This document shows positions 34,385-42,674 of a stretch of DNA of 64,000 nucleotides, piece after piece. A program made the translations under genes and the position numbers. Positions within the stretch are counted from its first letter, which is position 1. The number at the start of each line of letters is the position of its first letter. Origin of the DNA: an uncultured Lachnospiraceae bacterium (GTDB lineage Bacteria > Bacillota > Clostridia > Lachnospirales > Lachnospiraceae); the NCBI GenBank assembly GCA_910577955.1, contig CAJTNC010000001.1, positions 1 through 64,000 of the forward strand, given 5' to 3'. Below the pieces are notes generated by a model that saw only the letters and a program-made list of their open reading frames with translations, was not told where the DNA came from and made no database searches.

Positions 34385-36199
34385 TTAACTTTGCACAAAC
34401 AATTCTTCGAATTCTTTCCTCGTAATCTTTTCTTTCTCTAACAGAAGCGCCGCACAGCTATGCAGCACATTTTCATGTTCCAAAATGATCTCTTTCGCCC
34501 TTTTATAGCAATCATCAATGATAGATTTCACTTCCCTGTCGATCTCCCCCGCCACGCTCTCACTGTGACTCTTCGTATGGGCGAGATCCCTGCCGATAAA
34601 GACTTCGTCGTCGTCATTGTCATAACACACTATGCCGATATTCTCCGACATACCGTACCTCGTCACCATCATCCGGGCTTCCTTTGTCGCCTTTCTGATA
34701 TCCGAGGACGCCCCTGTCGTAATGTCGTCAAAAATGATCTCCTCCGCGATGCGGCCGCCAAGTGACACCATGATGTCCTGCTCCATCCGGCCCCTTGTGA
34801 GAAACATCTCATCTTTGTCCGGCAGCGGCATCGTATATCCGGCAGCACTCACACCCGTGGGAATAACCGAAACGGTATAGACGGGTCCCACATCCGGCAG
34901 CACATGGAACAAAATAGCATGTCCTGCCTCATGATAGGCCGTGATCCTCTTTTCCTTGTCGGAAATAATCCTGCTCTTCTTCTCGGAACCGATTCCCACC
35001 TTAATAAATGCCTCGTTGATATCACTCTGGCAAACGTACTTCCGCTCCTGCTTGGCCGCGATTATGGCCGATTCATTCAAGAGGTTTTCAAGATCCGCGC
35101 CGGTAAAGCCCGCCGTTGTCTGGGCGATATGCTCCAGATTCACATCATCCCCCAGAGGCTTGTTCTTTGCATGGGTCAAGAGGATCTCCTTCCTGCCTCC
35201 CACATCCGGTCTTCCCACCACGATCTTTCTGTCAAACCGGCCCGGCCGCATAATCGCCGGATCAAGAATATCTACACGGTTTGTCGCCGCAATGACAATA
35301 ACGCCCTCATTGACGCCGAAACCATCCATCTCCACCAAAAGCTGATTCAACGTCTGCTCCCGCTCGTCATGGCCGCCGCCCATACCTGTTCCTCGCTGTC
35401 TCGCCACCGCGTCGATCTCATCGATAAAAACAATGCAGGGCTCATGCTTCTTTGCATCTGCAAAGAGATCCCTCACACGGGACGCGCCTACGCCCACATA
35501 CATCTCAACAAAGTCCGATCCGGAAATTGAGAAAAACGGTACGCCGGCTTCCCCGGCGATAGCTTTTGCAAGCAAAGTCTTTCCTGTTCCGGGAGGCCCC
35601 TCCAGCAAAACACCCTTAGGAATCCTCGCACCAACCTCGATAAATTTCCCCGGATTTTTCAAAAACTGAACGATCTCTTCCAGATCTTCCTTCTCTTCTT
35701 TCAGTCCGGCCACGTTGTCAAAAGTGATGCCCTCTTCCCCCAGCGAAAGCCTCGCCCGGCTCTTGCCGAAATTAGCCATTCTTCCTGCGCTGCCGCTTCC
35801 TCTGTTCATAAAAGAAACGACTAAAAGCACTGCCAGTATGCTTAGCCCTAACGGCAGGACCACGGTGGTCAAAATACCCTCCCCCTGCGCCTTATTGATC
35901 AGAGGGTATATATCATATTCTTTCAGTTTCTCCTCGGCCTGCTTGACATCCGTCACTTGGATGCTCATAGAGTCTCCATTCGAAAGAAACAGTCTCACGA
36001 CCCCCGTCGGCGGCACCTTATCCGGCGTGATCTCCGCGCCTTTCACCAACCCTCCGTTCAGTGCCGTCTCCATATTAAAAGTCGTGTAACCGGACTTTCT
36101 CGCCGCATAAAAATTTGTCAGGGAAAGCGCGCCGAGAATTACGAGCAAAACTAATAAATAGCCCGTCATTCCCTTGTTTTGTCTATTATTCTGATTCAA
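34385..36199 (-). CDS. ftsH: FtsH membrane AAA protease (standard length)
   Basis: A 604-residue FtsH of ordinary architecture: membrane helices at about 12-30 and 111-131 around a short extracytoplasmic domain, Walker A GPPGTGKT at 201-208, Walker B FIDEIDAVARQ, the zinc site HEAGH at 423-427 and the closing protease helices. Its place after tilS and hpt is the conserved location of the Bacillus ftsH gene, so this is the ancestral copy and the long one at 12623 is the additional paralogue. In Bacillus it is needed for normal sporulation and stress survival. The start at 36199 follows hpt by 21 bases. Confidence 0.95.
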   Translation of the reverse strand: MNQNNRQNKGMTGYLLVLLVILGALSLTNFYAARKSGYTTFNMETALNGGLVKGAEITPDKVPPTGVVRLFLSNGDSMSIQVTDVKQAEEKLKEYDIYPLINKAQGEGILTTVVLPLGLSILAVLLVVSFMNRGSGSAGRMANFGKSRARLSLGEEGITFDNVAGLKEEKEDLEEIVQFLKNPGKFIEVGARIPKGVLLEGPPGTGKTLLAKAIAGEAGVPFFSISGSDFVEMYVGVGASRVRDLFADAKKHEPCIVFIDEIDAVARQRGTGMGGGHDEREQTLNQLLVEMDGFGVNEGVIVIAATNRVDILDPAIMRPGRFDRKIVVGRPDVGGRKEILLTHAKNKPLGDDVNLEHIAQTTAGFTGADLENLLNESAIIAAKQERKYVCQSDINEAFIKVGIGSEKKSRIISDKEKRITAYHEAGHAILFHVLPDVGPVYTVSVIPTGVSAAGYTMPLPDKDEMFLTRGRMEQDIMVSLGGRIAEEIIFDDITTGASSDIRKATKEARMMVTRYGMSENIGIVCYDNDDDEVFIGRDLAHTKSHSESVAGEIDREVKSIIDDCYKRAKEIILEHENVLHSCAALLLEKEKITRKEFEELFVQS

Positions 36200-36220
36200 G
36201 ATCGATTACTCCTTTGCCTT

Positions 36221-36745
36221 TCAGTCAAATTCTACTACGCCTATATACGGAAGATTCCGGTACTTCTGGTCATAATCCAGCCCGTAACCCACCACAAATT
36301 CATCGGGAATCTGAAAACAGGTATAGTCTACATGCACATCCACCACTCTTCTCTCCGGCTTGTCCAACAGCGTACAGAGCTTTATACTCTTTGGTCCTCT
36401 GTCTTTTAACATATCGATCAGGTAACTGAGCGTCCTGCCGGAATCCACGATATCTTCCACTACCAGCACATCCTTATCCTTCAAAGGTTCATCCAGATCT
36501 TTCACGATCTTCACTACGCCGCTGGATTTTGTAGCGCTTCCGTAGCTGGATACGGACATGAAATCAAGGGATACCGGAGTAGTGATCCGCTTTGCCAGTT
36601 CGCACATAAAGAACGCTCCGCCCTTGAGCACGCAGATCAAATGAACCTCTTTTCCTTCATAGTCTCTGCTTATCTGGTCGCCGATCTCCTGAATCCGTCT
36701 GTCCACTTCTTCTTCCGTCAATAAAACCTTTACATGTTCCGCCAT
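36221..36745 (-). CDS. hpt: Hypoxanthine phosphoribosyltransferase
   Basis: A 174-residue purine salvage enzyme that joins hypoxanthine or guanine to PRPP. The PRPP loop VLVVEDIVDSGRTL near residue 95, the flexible loop SSYGSATKSSG and the C-terminal base-recognition part (DEFVVGYGLDYDQKYRNLPY) are in place. In Bacillus and Listeria HprT binds TilS and both with FtsH are in one operon; the same order tilS-hpt-ftsH occurs here with 13 and 21 base gaps. In Firmicutes the enzyme is inhibited by (p)ppGpp, which the synthetase encoded at 28280 can make. Confidence 0.95.
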   Translation of the reverse strand: MAEHVKVLLTEEEVDRRIQEIGDQISRDYEGKEVHLICVLKGGAFFMCELAKRITTPVSLDFMSVSSYGSATKSSGVVKIVKDLDEPLKDKDVLVVEDIVDSGRTLSYLIDMLKDRGPKSIKLCTLLDKPERRVVDVHVDYTCFQIPDEFVVGYGLDYDQKYRNLPYIGVVEFD

Positions 36746-36758
36746 GTCTTCTCCTCCG

Positions 36759-38189
36759 TTACTCTTTGCTCTCGATTTTCATCTGTAAAATGTTTTTGGT
36801 CTGTGCCGTCACTTTATAATAAGAACTCATTCGTCCTCCCGGCACCCATATCACATGAGACCCCGCCGCCAAAAGCCAGATCCTATTTCTGTAAGATGCC
36901 GGAACTTTTTCCTCTATCATATAACGCCGGAAGCTTTTTCGGTTCATTCTCTCATCTATCGTCAAATAATCCCCGTTTTCCGGATGCCTAAAAGAGAACG
37001 GCATTTTTATTTTATCACAGTCAAACCATTTCGTATACGCTTTTTGCGGAATACACTGCAAGATTTCTGAAATTTCTCCACCAGCAAGATCGATCCGCAA
37101 AGTCTCCGCCACAGGCGCTTCCTCCCCGTAAAGAAATCCTTTATCCTCAAGCAGGATCTCAGACAGTACCCTGTCCGCATCTTTGCCGTTTTCTAAATAA
37201 AGGACAAGCTTGCGGTAAGATTTTCGCGCTTTTATTTTAGCCGGCAGGGATATCTCTCCGTTTCCCTGTTTCTCCGCCAGCCTGAGAACGTCCTTCACAT
37301 GCACCGCACCGATATCTTTTCTGGCCGTCAGGATCCTCTCTAGCCCGTACAGTATAAGCTGCCGACGCACAAAAATATCCTCCCCCAGCAGCGCAGAAAT
37401 GTCAAAAGCCACAAAGCCCTCTCCCTCTTTTGCAGTCCGGCCATAAGCCTCTTTTACCTGCCTCCTTATGTAGCCTTCCGCCTCCCTCAGAATTGCTGCC
37501 GTCTTCGCTATATGTCCTGTGGCATCAAGGTTTAACTCCTGTTCCGCATAAGATAAAATGCGGTGTCGGATCTTGTTCCTGCTGTATTCCTCCGCCTGAT
37601 TTGTCTCATCTTCCCGCCAAGTCGCTCCTCTATCCGACAAAAACTGCTCGATCTCTTTTCTCGAAAGGCATAAAAGAGGACGGATAATACGATCCCGCTT
37701 CGGCAGGATTCCCCGCAGTCCGGCCAACCCGCAGCCTCTGAACAGCTGAAACAAAACGGTCTCCGCCTGATCGTTCTCATGATGCGCGGTGGCGGCCTTA
37801 AAGCGAAAAAACTCTTCCCCGTTCTCCTCCTGCCACGATTTCAAACAGGTTTCAAAGTCCATATACCGCAGCATCCTCCCGGCCTCTTCCTCGCCAAGTC
37901 CCCGTTCCTTCGCCCAGACCGGAACATCCTCCCTAAAAACCAGACAGCGGATCCCCTCCTTTTCGCACAGCCCTACCACATAGGCGGCATCTTCCTCCGC
38001 CTCCGGACGAATCCCATGGTGCACATGGACGGCCCGAAGCTCAAAGTCAAACTCCTCCCGAAACCCGAGCAGTAAATAAAACAGGCAGACCGAATCCGCC
38101 CCGCCGGACAATCCTAAAAGGATCCTGTCTCCCTTTTCTATCAACTTTTGTTCCTTAATAAATGCTCTTACCTTCTTTTCTACACTCAT
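36759..38189 (-). CDS. tilS: tRNA(Ile)-lysidine synthetase
   Basis: A 476-residue TilS converts the wobble cytidine of tRNA-Ile(CAU) to lysidine, which changes both its codon and amino acid identity; the gene is essential in most bacteria. The PP-loop LLGLSGGADSVCLFYLLLG at about 24-42, the HVHHGIRPEAEEDA block and the AHHENDQAETVLFQLFRG motif are all present. The C-terminal lysidine-synthetase domain (residues 380-470, KMPFSFRHPENGDYLTIDE) is complete. The start at 38189 has ATG after a GAGTAAAATC leader without a strong site. It lies 40 bases after spoIIE. Confidence 0.95.
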   Translation of the reverse strand: MSVEKKVRAFIKEQKLIEKGDRILLGLSGGADSVCLFYLLLGFREEFDFELRAVHVHHGIRPEAEEDAAYVVGLCEKEGIRCLVFREDVPVWAKERGLGEEEAGRMLRYMDFETCLKSWQEENGEEFFRFKAATAHHENDQAETVLFQLFRGCGLAGLRGILPKRDRIIRPLLCLSRKEIEQFLSDRGATWREDETNQAEEYSRNKIRHRILSYAEQELNLDATGHIAKTAAILREAEGYIRRQVKEAYGRTAKEGEGFVAFDISALLGEDIFVRRQLILYGLERILTARKDIGAVHVKDVLRLAEKQGNGEISLPAKIKARKSYRKLVLYLENGKDADRVLSEILLEDKGFLYGEEAPVAETLRIDLAGGEISEILQCIPQKAYTKWFDCDKIKMPFSFRHPENGDYLTIDERMNRKSFRRYMIEEKVPASYRNRIWLLAAGSHVIWVPGGRMSSYYKVTAQTKNILQMKIESKE

Positions 38190-38229
38190 GATTTTACTCT
38201 ATAGTAAACTTGCATAAAAAGCAAGTCTT

Positions 38230-39402
38230 TCATCTCGTCGTCTCCCAGAACCCTGTCACTAACACCGTCATATCATCCCGCACCTCCCCTTTGCACTGAT
38301 GCAGAATGCAGGTCAGGATCTCACCCGCCAGCTCGTTCGGGTTTTTAGTCTGAAAACGGCTGATGATCTCCGGCAGCGCCGCTTCTCCCAATCCCCGGTT
38401 CATGGCATCCAAAACGCCGTCCGACAAAAGAATAATATAATCGCCGTCCTCCAGATACCTCGTCACAGTCTCCCGTTCCGGCTCCTCCACCAGTCCTAAG
38501 GGCAGATTTCTGGAAGATATCTGTTCCACAAGATTATTCCTCTTTAAAAAAGAGGGCGCTGCTCCCACCTTGCAGAAATGGCATATCCCCTGATACAGAT
38601 CGATGTTGCAGCAGTCAATCGTGGACGTATTGTGCTGTGCTCCGCCGGTCAGCATCGCACCATTGATCAGTTTTACGGCAGCCTCCACGCCAAAGCCGGC
38701 TTCCAGGAAACGCTGCATCAGATCCACCACCATAGAACTGCTTTTCAATGCGGTCTCCCCCGCCCCCATACCATCTGAAAGCAGGACCGCCACATTTCCC
38801 TCGCCGTATTCAAAACTTGCGAAGCAGTCGCCGGAAACACTCTCCGACTGCTTGATCGCCCTTGCACTCCCTGTCAATATATGGAAAGAGGACTCCTCCT
38901 GAAACAGATAAGTCTCCCACTCCTGCGACAAAAAATAGGCACAGTTCCGATGGGGTACAAGACGCATATCCAAAAGCACTGACAAAAGTCCCGCCGCTTC
39001 CTCCGAAGAAACGCTGACCGTTTTGGCTGTTTTCAGTCTGATGCTGTACAACCGGTGCCCATCCTCCGCCCGTATGTAAAAGAGATCTCCTATAAGAATC
39101 CCCTCCGCTTTCATCTCACGCATCAACTGTCGGTACTTCTTTTCACTGATCTTCTCCGCTTTCATCTCCTGCTTCGCGATACCCGCCAACACCCGCGACA
39201 TCTCCTGAAGCTGTCCGGCGAAAATACCGCGCTGCTCTGAAAGCTGTCTCTCCCACAGAACGATCTGTCTTTCTTCCTCCTCCGGCGCTTCCGTCTCCGT
39301 TATTTCTCCGAAATTCTGAAAAGAGTCCGCCAGTTCCCGAAAAGAGTCCGCATACTCTAGTAGTCTTTGCTTTTCGTAATTCTGTAATATCGCTGCTTCC
39401 AT
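38230..39402 (-). CDS. spoIIE: SpoIIE-type PP2C phosphatase without the membrane domain
   Basis: A 390-residue protein that matches the C-terminal half of SpoIIE. Residues 1-190 correspond to the central regulatory region (LSEQRGIFAGQLQEMSRVLA) and 190-385 to the PP2C domain: VAVLLSDGMGAGE, KVGAAPSFLKR, NLPLGLVEE, LLSDGVLDAMN and DDMTVLV. SpoIIE dephosphorylates SpoIIAA and so frees sigma-F in the forespore. Bacillus SpoIIE has about 827 residues, with ten membrane helices before this region; here none are present. The ATG at 39402 has AAAGGAGTGGTG upstream, so the short form is a real start and not a truncation of an annotated frame. Location between divIC and tilS is the standard one. It may still control sigma-F without membrane tethering. 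Confidence 0.85.
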   Translation of the reverse strand: MEAAILQNYEKQRLLEYADSFRELADSFQNFGEITETEAPEEEERQIVLWERQLSEQRGIFAGQLQEMSRVLAGIAKQEMKAEKISEKKYRQLMREMKAEGILIGDLFYIRAEDGHRLYSIRLKTAKTVSVSSEEAAGLLSVLLDMRLVPHRNCAYFLSQEWETYLFQEESSFHILTGSARAIKQSESVSGDCFASFEYGEGNVAVLLSDGMGAGETALKSSSMVVDLMQRFLEAGFGVEAAVKLINGAMLTGGAQHNTSTIDCCNIDLYQGICHFCKVGAAPSFLKRNNLVEQISSRNLPLGLVEEPERETVTRYLEDGDYIILLSDGVLDAMNRGLGEAALPEIISRFQTKNPNELAGEILTCILHQCKGEVRDDMTVLVTGFWETTR

Positions 39403-39437
39403 AATTCACCACTCCTTTTTATTTTTTCTGTGTGATG

Positions 39438-39471
39438 ATTATAGACAAACAGAAAGTGCGGTTATTGTCAA
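39438..39471 (-). promoter_or_regulatory. Spo0A-type promoter of spoIIE (22-bp spacer)
   Basis: On the minus strand TTGACA (39466-39471) and TATAAT (39438-39443) are separated by 22 bases instead of 17. The -35 lies inside TTTGACA, which reads TGTCAAA on the other strand, one base from the Spo0A box TGTCGAA. Bacillus spoIIE and spoIIG promoters have 21-22 base spacers with Spo0A boxes over the -35. Distance to the ATG is about 30 bases. Confidence 0.55.
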
Positions 39472-39515
39472 AAAAGCACCTGTGATCCAAAGTTTTTTCC
39501 GACAATAACCGCACT
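39455..39515. repeat. Palindrome with 15-bp arms over the spoIIE promoter
   Basis: AGTGCGGTTATTGTC (39455-39469) and GACAATAACCGCACT (39501-39515) are perfect inverted repeats with a 31-base centre. Each arm ends at a one-mismatch Spo0A box (TGTCAAA on the plus strand at 39466-39472, TGTCGGA on the minus strand at 39498-39504). It may be an operator or a transcript hairpin. Confidence 0.6.
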
Positions 39516-39539
39516 GGAACCTCATATAAAATATGAAAT

Positions 39540-39561
39540 GGCTGCCCGTTTCCGGACAGCC
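39540..39561 (-). terminator. Hairpin at the end of divIC
   Basis: On the minus strand GGCTGTCCG, GAAA and CGGGCAGCC form a stem that begins at the divIC stop codon, with one opposed mismatch and an AT-rich rather than T-only tail. It probably separates yabP-yabQ-divIC from spoIIE. Confidence 0.5.
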
Positions 39562-39875
39562 TACTTTCCTTCTGTTTTAAATACGATCTCATCTTCATAT
39601 ACGAGACCTAATTTTTCTTTCGCCATATCCTCAATGTACTTCTGAGTCTGTGTATATTTCTCATACTCCTCAATTTCAGCAGATCTTGCTTCCTCCTGAT
39701 CGATCTTCCTCTGCAGCTCCTCCTGCCTCTGGATATATGCCGCCTGCTTTTGGGCCAATTCCTCTTTCCTGATGTTCACGACCAGAATCAGCATGAGCAG
39801 CACTAATGCCACCAGTACCATAGCAAATTTATTCTGATTTTGTTTTCGGTATGCCACCCTGCGCCTCGCCATCAT
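39561..39875 (-). CDS. divIC: DivIC-type septum protein
   Basis: A 104-residue bitopic division protein of the FtsB/DivIC family. A basic cytoplasmic lead (MARRRVAYRKQNQNK) is followed by one membrane helix (about 17-36) and an extracytoplasmic coiled coil (KEELAQKQAAYIQRQEELQRK), then the family end KYIEDMAKEKLGLVYEDEIVF. DivIC joins FtsL and DivIB to activate septal wall synthesis by FtsW and its PBP. Its place between yabQ and spoIIE is the Bacillus order. It starts 10 bases after the yabQ stop. Confidence 0.93.
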   Translation of the reverse strand: MMARRRVAYRKQNQNKFAMVLVALVLLMLILVVNIRKEELAQKQAAYIQRQEELQRKIDQEEARSAEIEEYEKYTQTQKYIEDMAKEKLGLVYEDEIVFKTEGK

Positions 39876-39885
39876 ATTCCTCCGC

Positions 39886-40398
39886 TCAATGTTTACATAA
39901 TGCTATTTTAATCATTTTATAATACATCGTCAACTTCTTTTTTATAATGCGGCAAAAATGCCTGTATTTTTTACCTAGCATTTCCCTGACGGCATAAATT
40001 TTTGAGGCCATAACGCGCTTTGGTTTTTCCAGAATATTCTCCGCTTTTCTGCCCGCCGCCCCCGCTGCCCGAAAGGCTCCTTCTTTCGTCCTATTCAGCA
40101 GCTTTGCACTGTATTTCACAAACAGCGCTCCGACAGATACCGTATACAGGAAAATTCCCACACAGACTCCCAGTATCGTATAAAAGCGGAGACTCCCATT
40201 ATGGTACTCATAGAGCATCAAAAAAGCTTTGACGCCCACCCAGAGCCAGTACAAAAAATCCTCAAATGCCAGAGCAAGCCTGTTGTGCCCAACAACTCTT
40301 CTGAAAATGCGCAGCAGATCGTAGGCAAAAGCTATCTCCACACCGAAATATGCGGCATACAAAAACAGGACAAACTCTGTCGTCACCAGTTCACTCAT
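39886..40398 (-). CDS. yabQ: Spore cortex biosynthesis protein YabQ
   Basis: A 170-residue membrane protein with four predicted helices and the YabQ pattern: FVLFLYAAYFGVEIAFAYDLLRIFRR at the start and LEDFLYW-like AFEDFLYWLWVGVKAFLMLY next. In Bacillus YabQ is a sigma-E dependent protein of the outer forespore membrane required for cortex formation. The C-terminal 80 residues are soluble and strongly basic (RKAENILEKPKRVMASKIY, MLGKKYRHFCRIIKKKL). It lies 18 bases after yabP and 10 bases before divIC. Its presence argues that the organism, or a recent ancestor, forms spores. Confidence 0.88.
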   Translation of the reverse strand: MSELVTTEFVLFLYAAYFGVEIAFAYDLLRIFRRVVGHNRLALAFEDFLYWLWVGVKAFLMLYEYHNGSLRFYTILGVCVGIFLYTVSVGALFVKYSAKLLNRTKEGAFRAAGAAGRKAENILEKPKRVMASKIYAVREMLGKKYRHFCRIIKKKLTMYYKMIKIALCKH

Positions 40399-40416
40399 CG
40401 CGGCTCTCCTCTTTTT

Positions 40417-40740
40417 CTACTGGAACAGTTTCGCAAAAAAAGATTCCGTTTTTTCTTTTACACCAGCCGTATCGGAATAAGTCAAAGAGTCGATGCTGCC
40501 GTCCACATCCACTTCTCCTTTGTCGAGAGAAAGCCTGCTCACATGAAGCTCCGTTCCCTTTATCATCAGCATGCCCTGTTCCGTCTCCAACAGCACTTCA
40601 TTGATATCAAACGAAAGCACGTCGTTTACGCCCGTGATCGTACAATTCTTTCTGCCGGACAGGGTGATCTTATGTGTCCGCAGCTGCGTTCTTTCGTGGC
40701 TGCCGCGGCTGCTGCCGCTGTAACTGCTCAAATCTTCCAT
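40417..40740 (-). CDS. yabP: Sporulation protein YabP
   Basis: A 107-residue YabP, which in Bacillus is made under sigma-E and is needed for cortex assembly at the forespore membrane. The conserved HKITLSGRKNCTITGVNDVLSFD, VLLETEQGMLMIKGTELHV and LSLDKGEVDVDGSIDSLTYS blocks are of the YabP/YqfC domain. The ATG at 40740 has a purine-rich GGGGGAACGG upstream; a longer in-frame reading to 40830 lacks a site. YabP and YabQ are always paired; the S4 protein gene is 94 bases upstream. Confidence 0.92.
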   Translation of the reverse strand: MEDLSSYSGSSRGSHERTQLRTHKITLSGRKNCTITGVNDVLSFDINEVLLETEQGMLMIKGTELHVSRLSLDKGEVDVDGSIDSLTYSDTAGVKEKTESFFAKLFQ

Positions 40741-40834
40741 CCCGTTCCCCCTCTTTCTGAATCTTTCCTGACATAATATAATATATGAACGGGACGTCCA
40801 TCTGATTCCAAAATATGAAAGCTTTTCCAATCCC

Positions 40835-41074
40835 TTACAGATACCGGTACATATCCTTCGCCTCTTCCTTGCGCACTACTTCCGATACATCGAGAACTTC
40901 GACCTTAACCTCTTTAGAACCAAACTGAATCGTAATCGTATCCCCCGTTTTTACCGCTGCGCCGGCTTTTGCGGGCTTTCCATTGATCAGCACTCTCCCG
41001 GCATCACAGGCTTCATTCGCCACAGTGCGCCTCTTAATCAAACGGGATACCTTTAAATATTTATCTAATCTCAT
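40835..41074 (-). CDS. rqcP: S4-domain RNA-binding protein RqcP (YabO)
   Basis: A 79-residue S4 protein (RLDKYLKVSRLIKRRTVANE, GRVLINGKPAKAGAAVKTGD) similar to YabO/RlbA of Bacillus and Hsp15. RqcP works with RqcH to add alanine tails to peptides stuck on split 50S subunits. The ATG at 41074 has GGAG 5-6 bases upstream; a frame extending to 41131 has none. In Bacillus it is also next to yabP, so the position supports the name. It starts 92 bases after the HU gene, beyond a terminator. Confidence 0.9.
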   Translation of the reverse strand: MRLDKYLKVSRLIKRRTVANEACDAGRVLINGKPAKAGAAVKTGDTITIQFGSKEVKVEVLDVSEVVRKEEAKDMYRYL

Positions 41075-41116
41075 ACAATCTCCTTCTGACACGTGTGCCG
41101 GAGGCACCGTAGAAAA

Positions 41117-41142
41117 AAGCCCGGGCAGCATTACCCGGGCTT
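41117..41142 (-). terminator. Terminator of the HU gene
   Basis: AAGCCCGGG and CCCGGGCTT form a perfect 9-bp GC stem with an 8-base loop, and six T follow on the minus strand. It lies 23 bases after the hup stop. Confidence 0.85.
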
Positions 41143-41165
41143 CCGTCTATTGTCATTTCAGCAAT

Positions 41166-41441
41166 TTATGCATTCAGCATATCCTTTAATGCCTTGCCTG
41201 CTTTGAACTTAGGTGCTTTGGAAGCAGCAATCTGCATAACTTTACCGCTCTGAGGATTGCGTCCTTCTCTGGCAGCTCTCTCAGATACTTCAAAAGTACC
41301 GAATCCTACTAACTGAACTTTTCCGCCCTTTTTCAATTCATCAGCAACTACGTCTGTAAAAGCCTTTAACGCTTTTTCTGCATCCTTTTTGGAAATTTCA
41401 GCCTGATCAGCCATCGCTGCAACTAACTCCATTTTGTTCAT
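41166..41441 (-). CDS. hup: Nucleoid protein HU
   Basis: A 91-residue HU, the abundant dimeric DNA-bending protein. The family signature GFGTFEVSERAAREGRNPQS forms the beta arm that enters the minor groove, and the start (MNKMELVAAMADQAEISKKD) and last helix (KFKAGKALKDML) are typical. A consensus promoter is placed about 90 bases upstream and a strong terminator follows, so it is a single-gene transcript with high expected expression. The ATG at 41441 has AGGAGG 6 bases upstream. Confidence 0.96.
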   Translation of the reverse strand: MNKMELVAAMADQAEISKKDAEKALKAFTDVVADELKKGGKVQLVGFGTFEVSERAAREGRNPQSGKVMQIAASKAPKFKAGKALKDMLNA

Positions 41442-41529
41442 TTTAAATCCTCCTGCTTTTATAACTACTATTAATTTTGAAGTTCCTTCCTGAAAATACT
41501 ATATTTCCGAGAAAAAACGTCTCTATCTA

Positions 41530-41558
41530 TATATAGTGGTTTTTCCCGTTTTTGTCAA
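41530..41558 (-). promoter_or_regulatory. Consensus sigma-A promoter of hup
   Basis: On the minus strand TTGACA (41553-41558), 17 bases and TATATA (41530-41535). The leader to the start codon is about 82 bases. Confidence 0.8.
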
Positions 41559-41596
41559 GAATTTTAATGGATTTTTTATGGTTATTCCGGAATATA

Positions 41597-41628
41597 GTAA
41601 GGACCTGCCGTAAAAAGCAGGTCCTTAC
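41597..41628 (-). terminator. Terminator of the sugar ABC transporter operon
   Basis: GTAAGGACCTGC and GCAGGTCCTTAC form a perfect 12-bp stem with an 8-base loop 26 bases after the last permease gene. The T run behind it is weak. Confidence 0.7.
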
Positions 41629-41654
41629 CGGAAAATAGTGTTGTTTTACCGCTT

Positions 41655-42674
41655 CTATGCCTTCTTGCTTTCTTTAATCTTAGCAAATACAGCCTGCAAG
41701 ACAATAAAGAAACACAACAGGATAGCCGTAATGATATTCGCCCATGAACTTACCAGTTTACCGTTGGTTTTTACCAAAGTCGAAATCGTACCGTTGATCA
41801 GCACGCCCACTAACGAGCCGAACACATTTCCCACGCCGCCGGTCAGCAGCGTGCCGCCGATGACCGAGGAAGAGATCGCATCCATCTCAAGGCCCGTCGC
41901 CTGTGTTGTCGTACCGCACATCGTATTCAGACAATAGCAGATACCGCCGATAGAAGTTAAGAAGCTGCTCAAAGTGTATGTAAGCAGTTTTGTCTTGCGG
42001 ACATTCAGTCCCATCAGCGCCGCCGACACCTGATTGCCGCCCACCGCATAAATGCTTCTGCCGAATTTCGTATATTTTAACATCAGATAAACAAGAACTA
42101 CAACCAAAAGCACCACGATAACAGTGGGACGGATAAAGGGCACCTGATAAATCCCCTTCTTGTTCTCATATCCTCCGAAAGGAATCTGAATCTTCGCGTT
42201 TGAAATCGCCGTAAACAATTTATCCGAAACGATGCTCACCTGATCTTTACAGATCACTGCGGTCATACCTCTGGCAAAGAACATGCCGGCCATCGTCACG
42301 ATAAAGGGCTGTATCTCCAGATACGCCACGCAGAATCCCTGCACCAGACCGAACGCCACGCCGATGACCAGAACTATAGCCATCAAAACAGGGCTCTTCA
42401 TTCCCCATGTCTCCATCCCTACCGCCAGAAACATACAATCCATAGCAATCAGGGAGCCGACTGAAATATCAATACCGCCGGTCAGCATCACGCAGGTCAT
42501 ACCCGCCGCAACGGCGATCAGCCCCGCATTGTTGATCAGAATGTTTAAAAAAGTCTGGAAATGGGTAAATCCTTTATCCGCATAAATAACGCAGCCGCCC
42601 AGATACATGATCACAAACAATGCTATCGTTATAGCAAGTAATATATTGTTGCCGCTGATTTTAAATTTTTTCAT
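41655..42674 (-). CDS. yjfF: Sugar ABC transporter permease, YjfF type
   Basis: A 339-residue inner-membrane permease of the ribose/galactofuranose (CUT2) class with about nine to ten helices. The CUT2 pattern AAGMTCVMLTGGIDISVGSLIA and the LGMDAISSSVIGGTLLTGGVG-like block near residue 255 are present. By order and similarity it corresponds to YjfF, the second permease of the Escherichia coli YtfQRT-YjfF galactofuranose importer. It overlaps the first permease gene by 4 bases (ATGA). The two permeases differ clearly, so the channel is a heterodimer. Confidence 0.9.
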   Translation of the reverse strand: MKKFKISGNNILLAITIALFVIMYLGGCVIYADKGFTHFQTFLNILINNAGLIAVAAGMTCVMLTGGIDISVGSLIAMDCMFLAVGMETWGMKSPVLMAIVLVIGVAFGLVQGFCVAYLEIQPFIVTMAGMFFARGMTAVICKDQVSIVSDKLFTAISNAKIQIPFGGYENKKGIYQVPFIRPTVIVVLLVVVLVYLMLKYTKFGRSIYAVGGNQVSAALMGLNVRKTKLLTYTLSSFLTSIGGICYCLNTMCGTTTQATGLEMDAISSSVIGGTLLTGGVGNVFGSLVGVLINGTISTLVKTNGKLVSSWANIITAILLCFFIVLQAVFAKIKESKKA

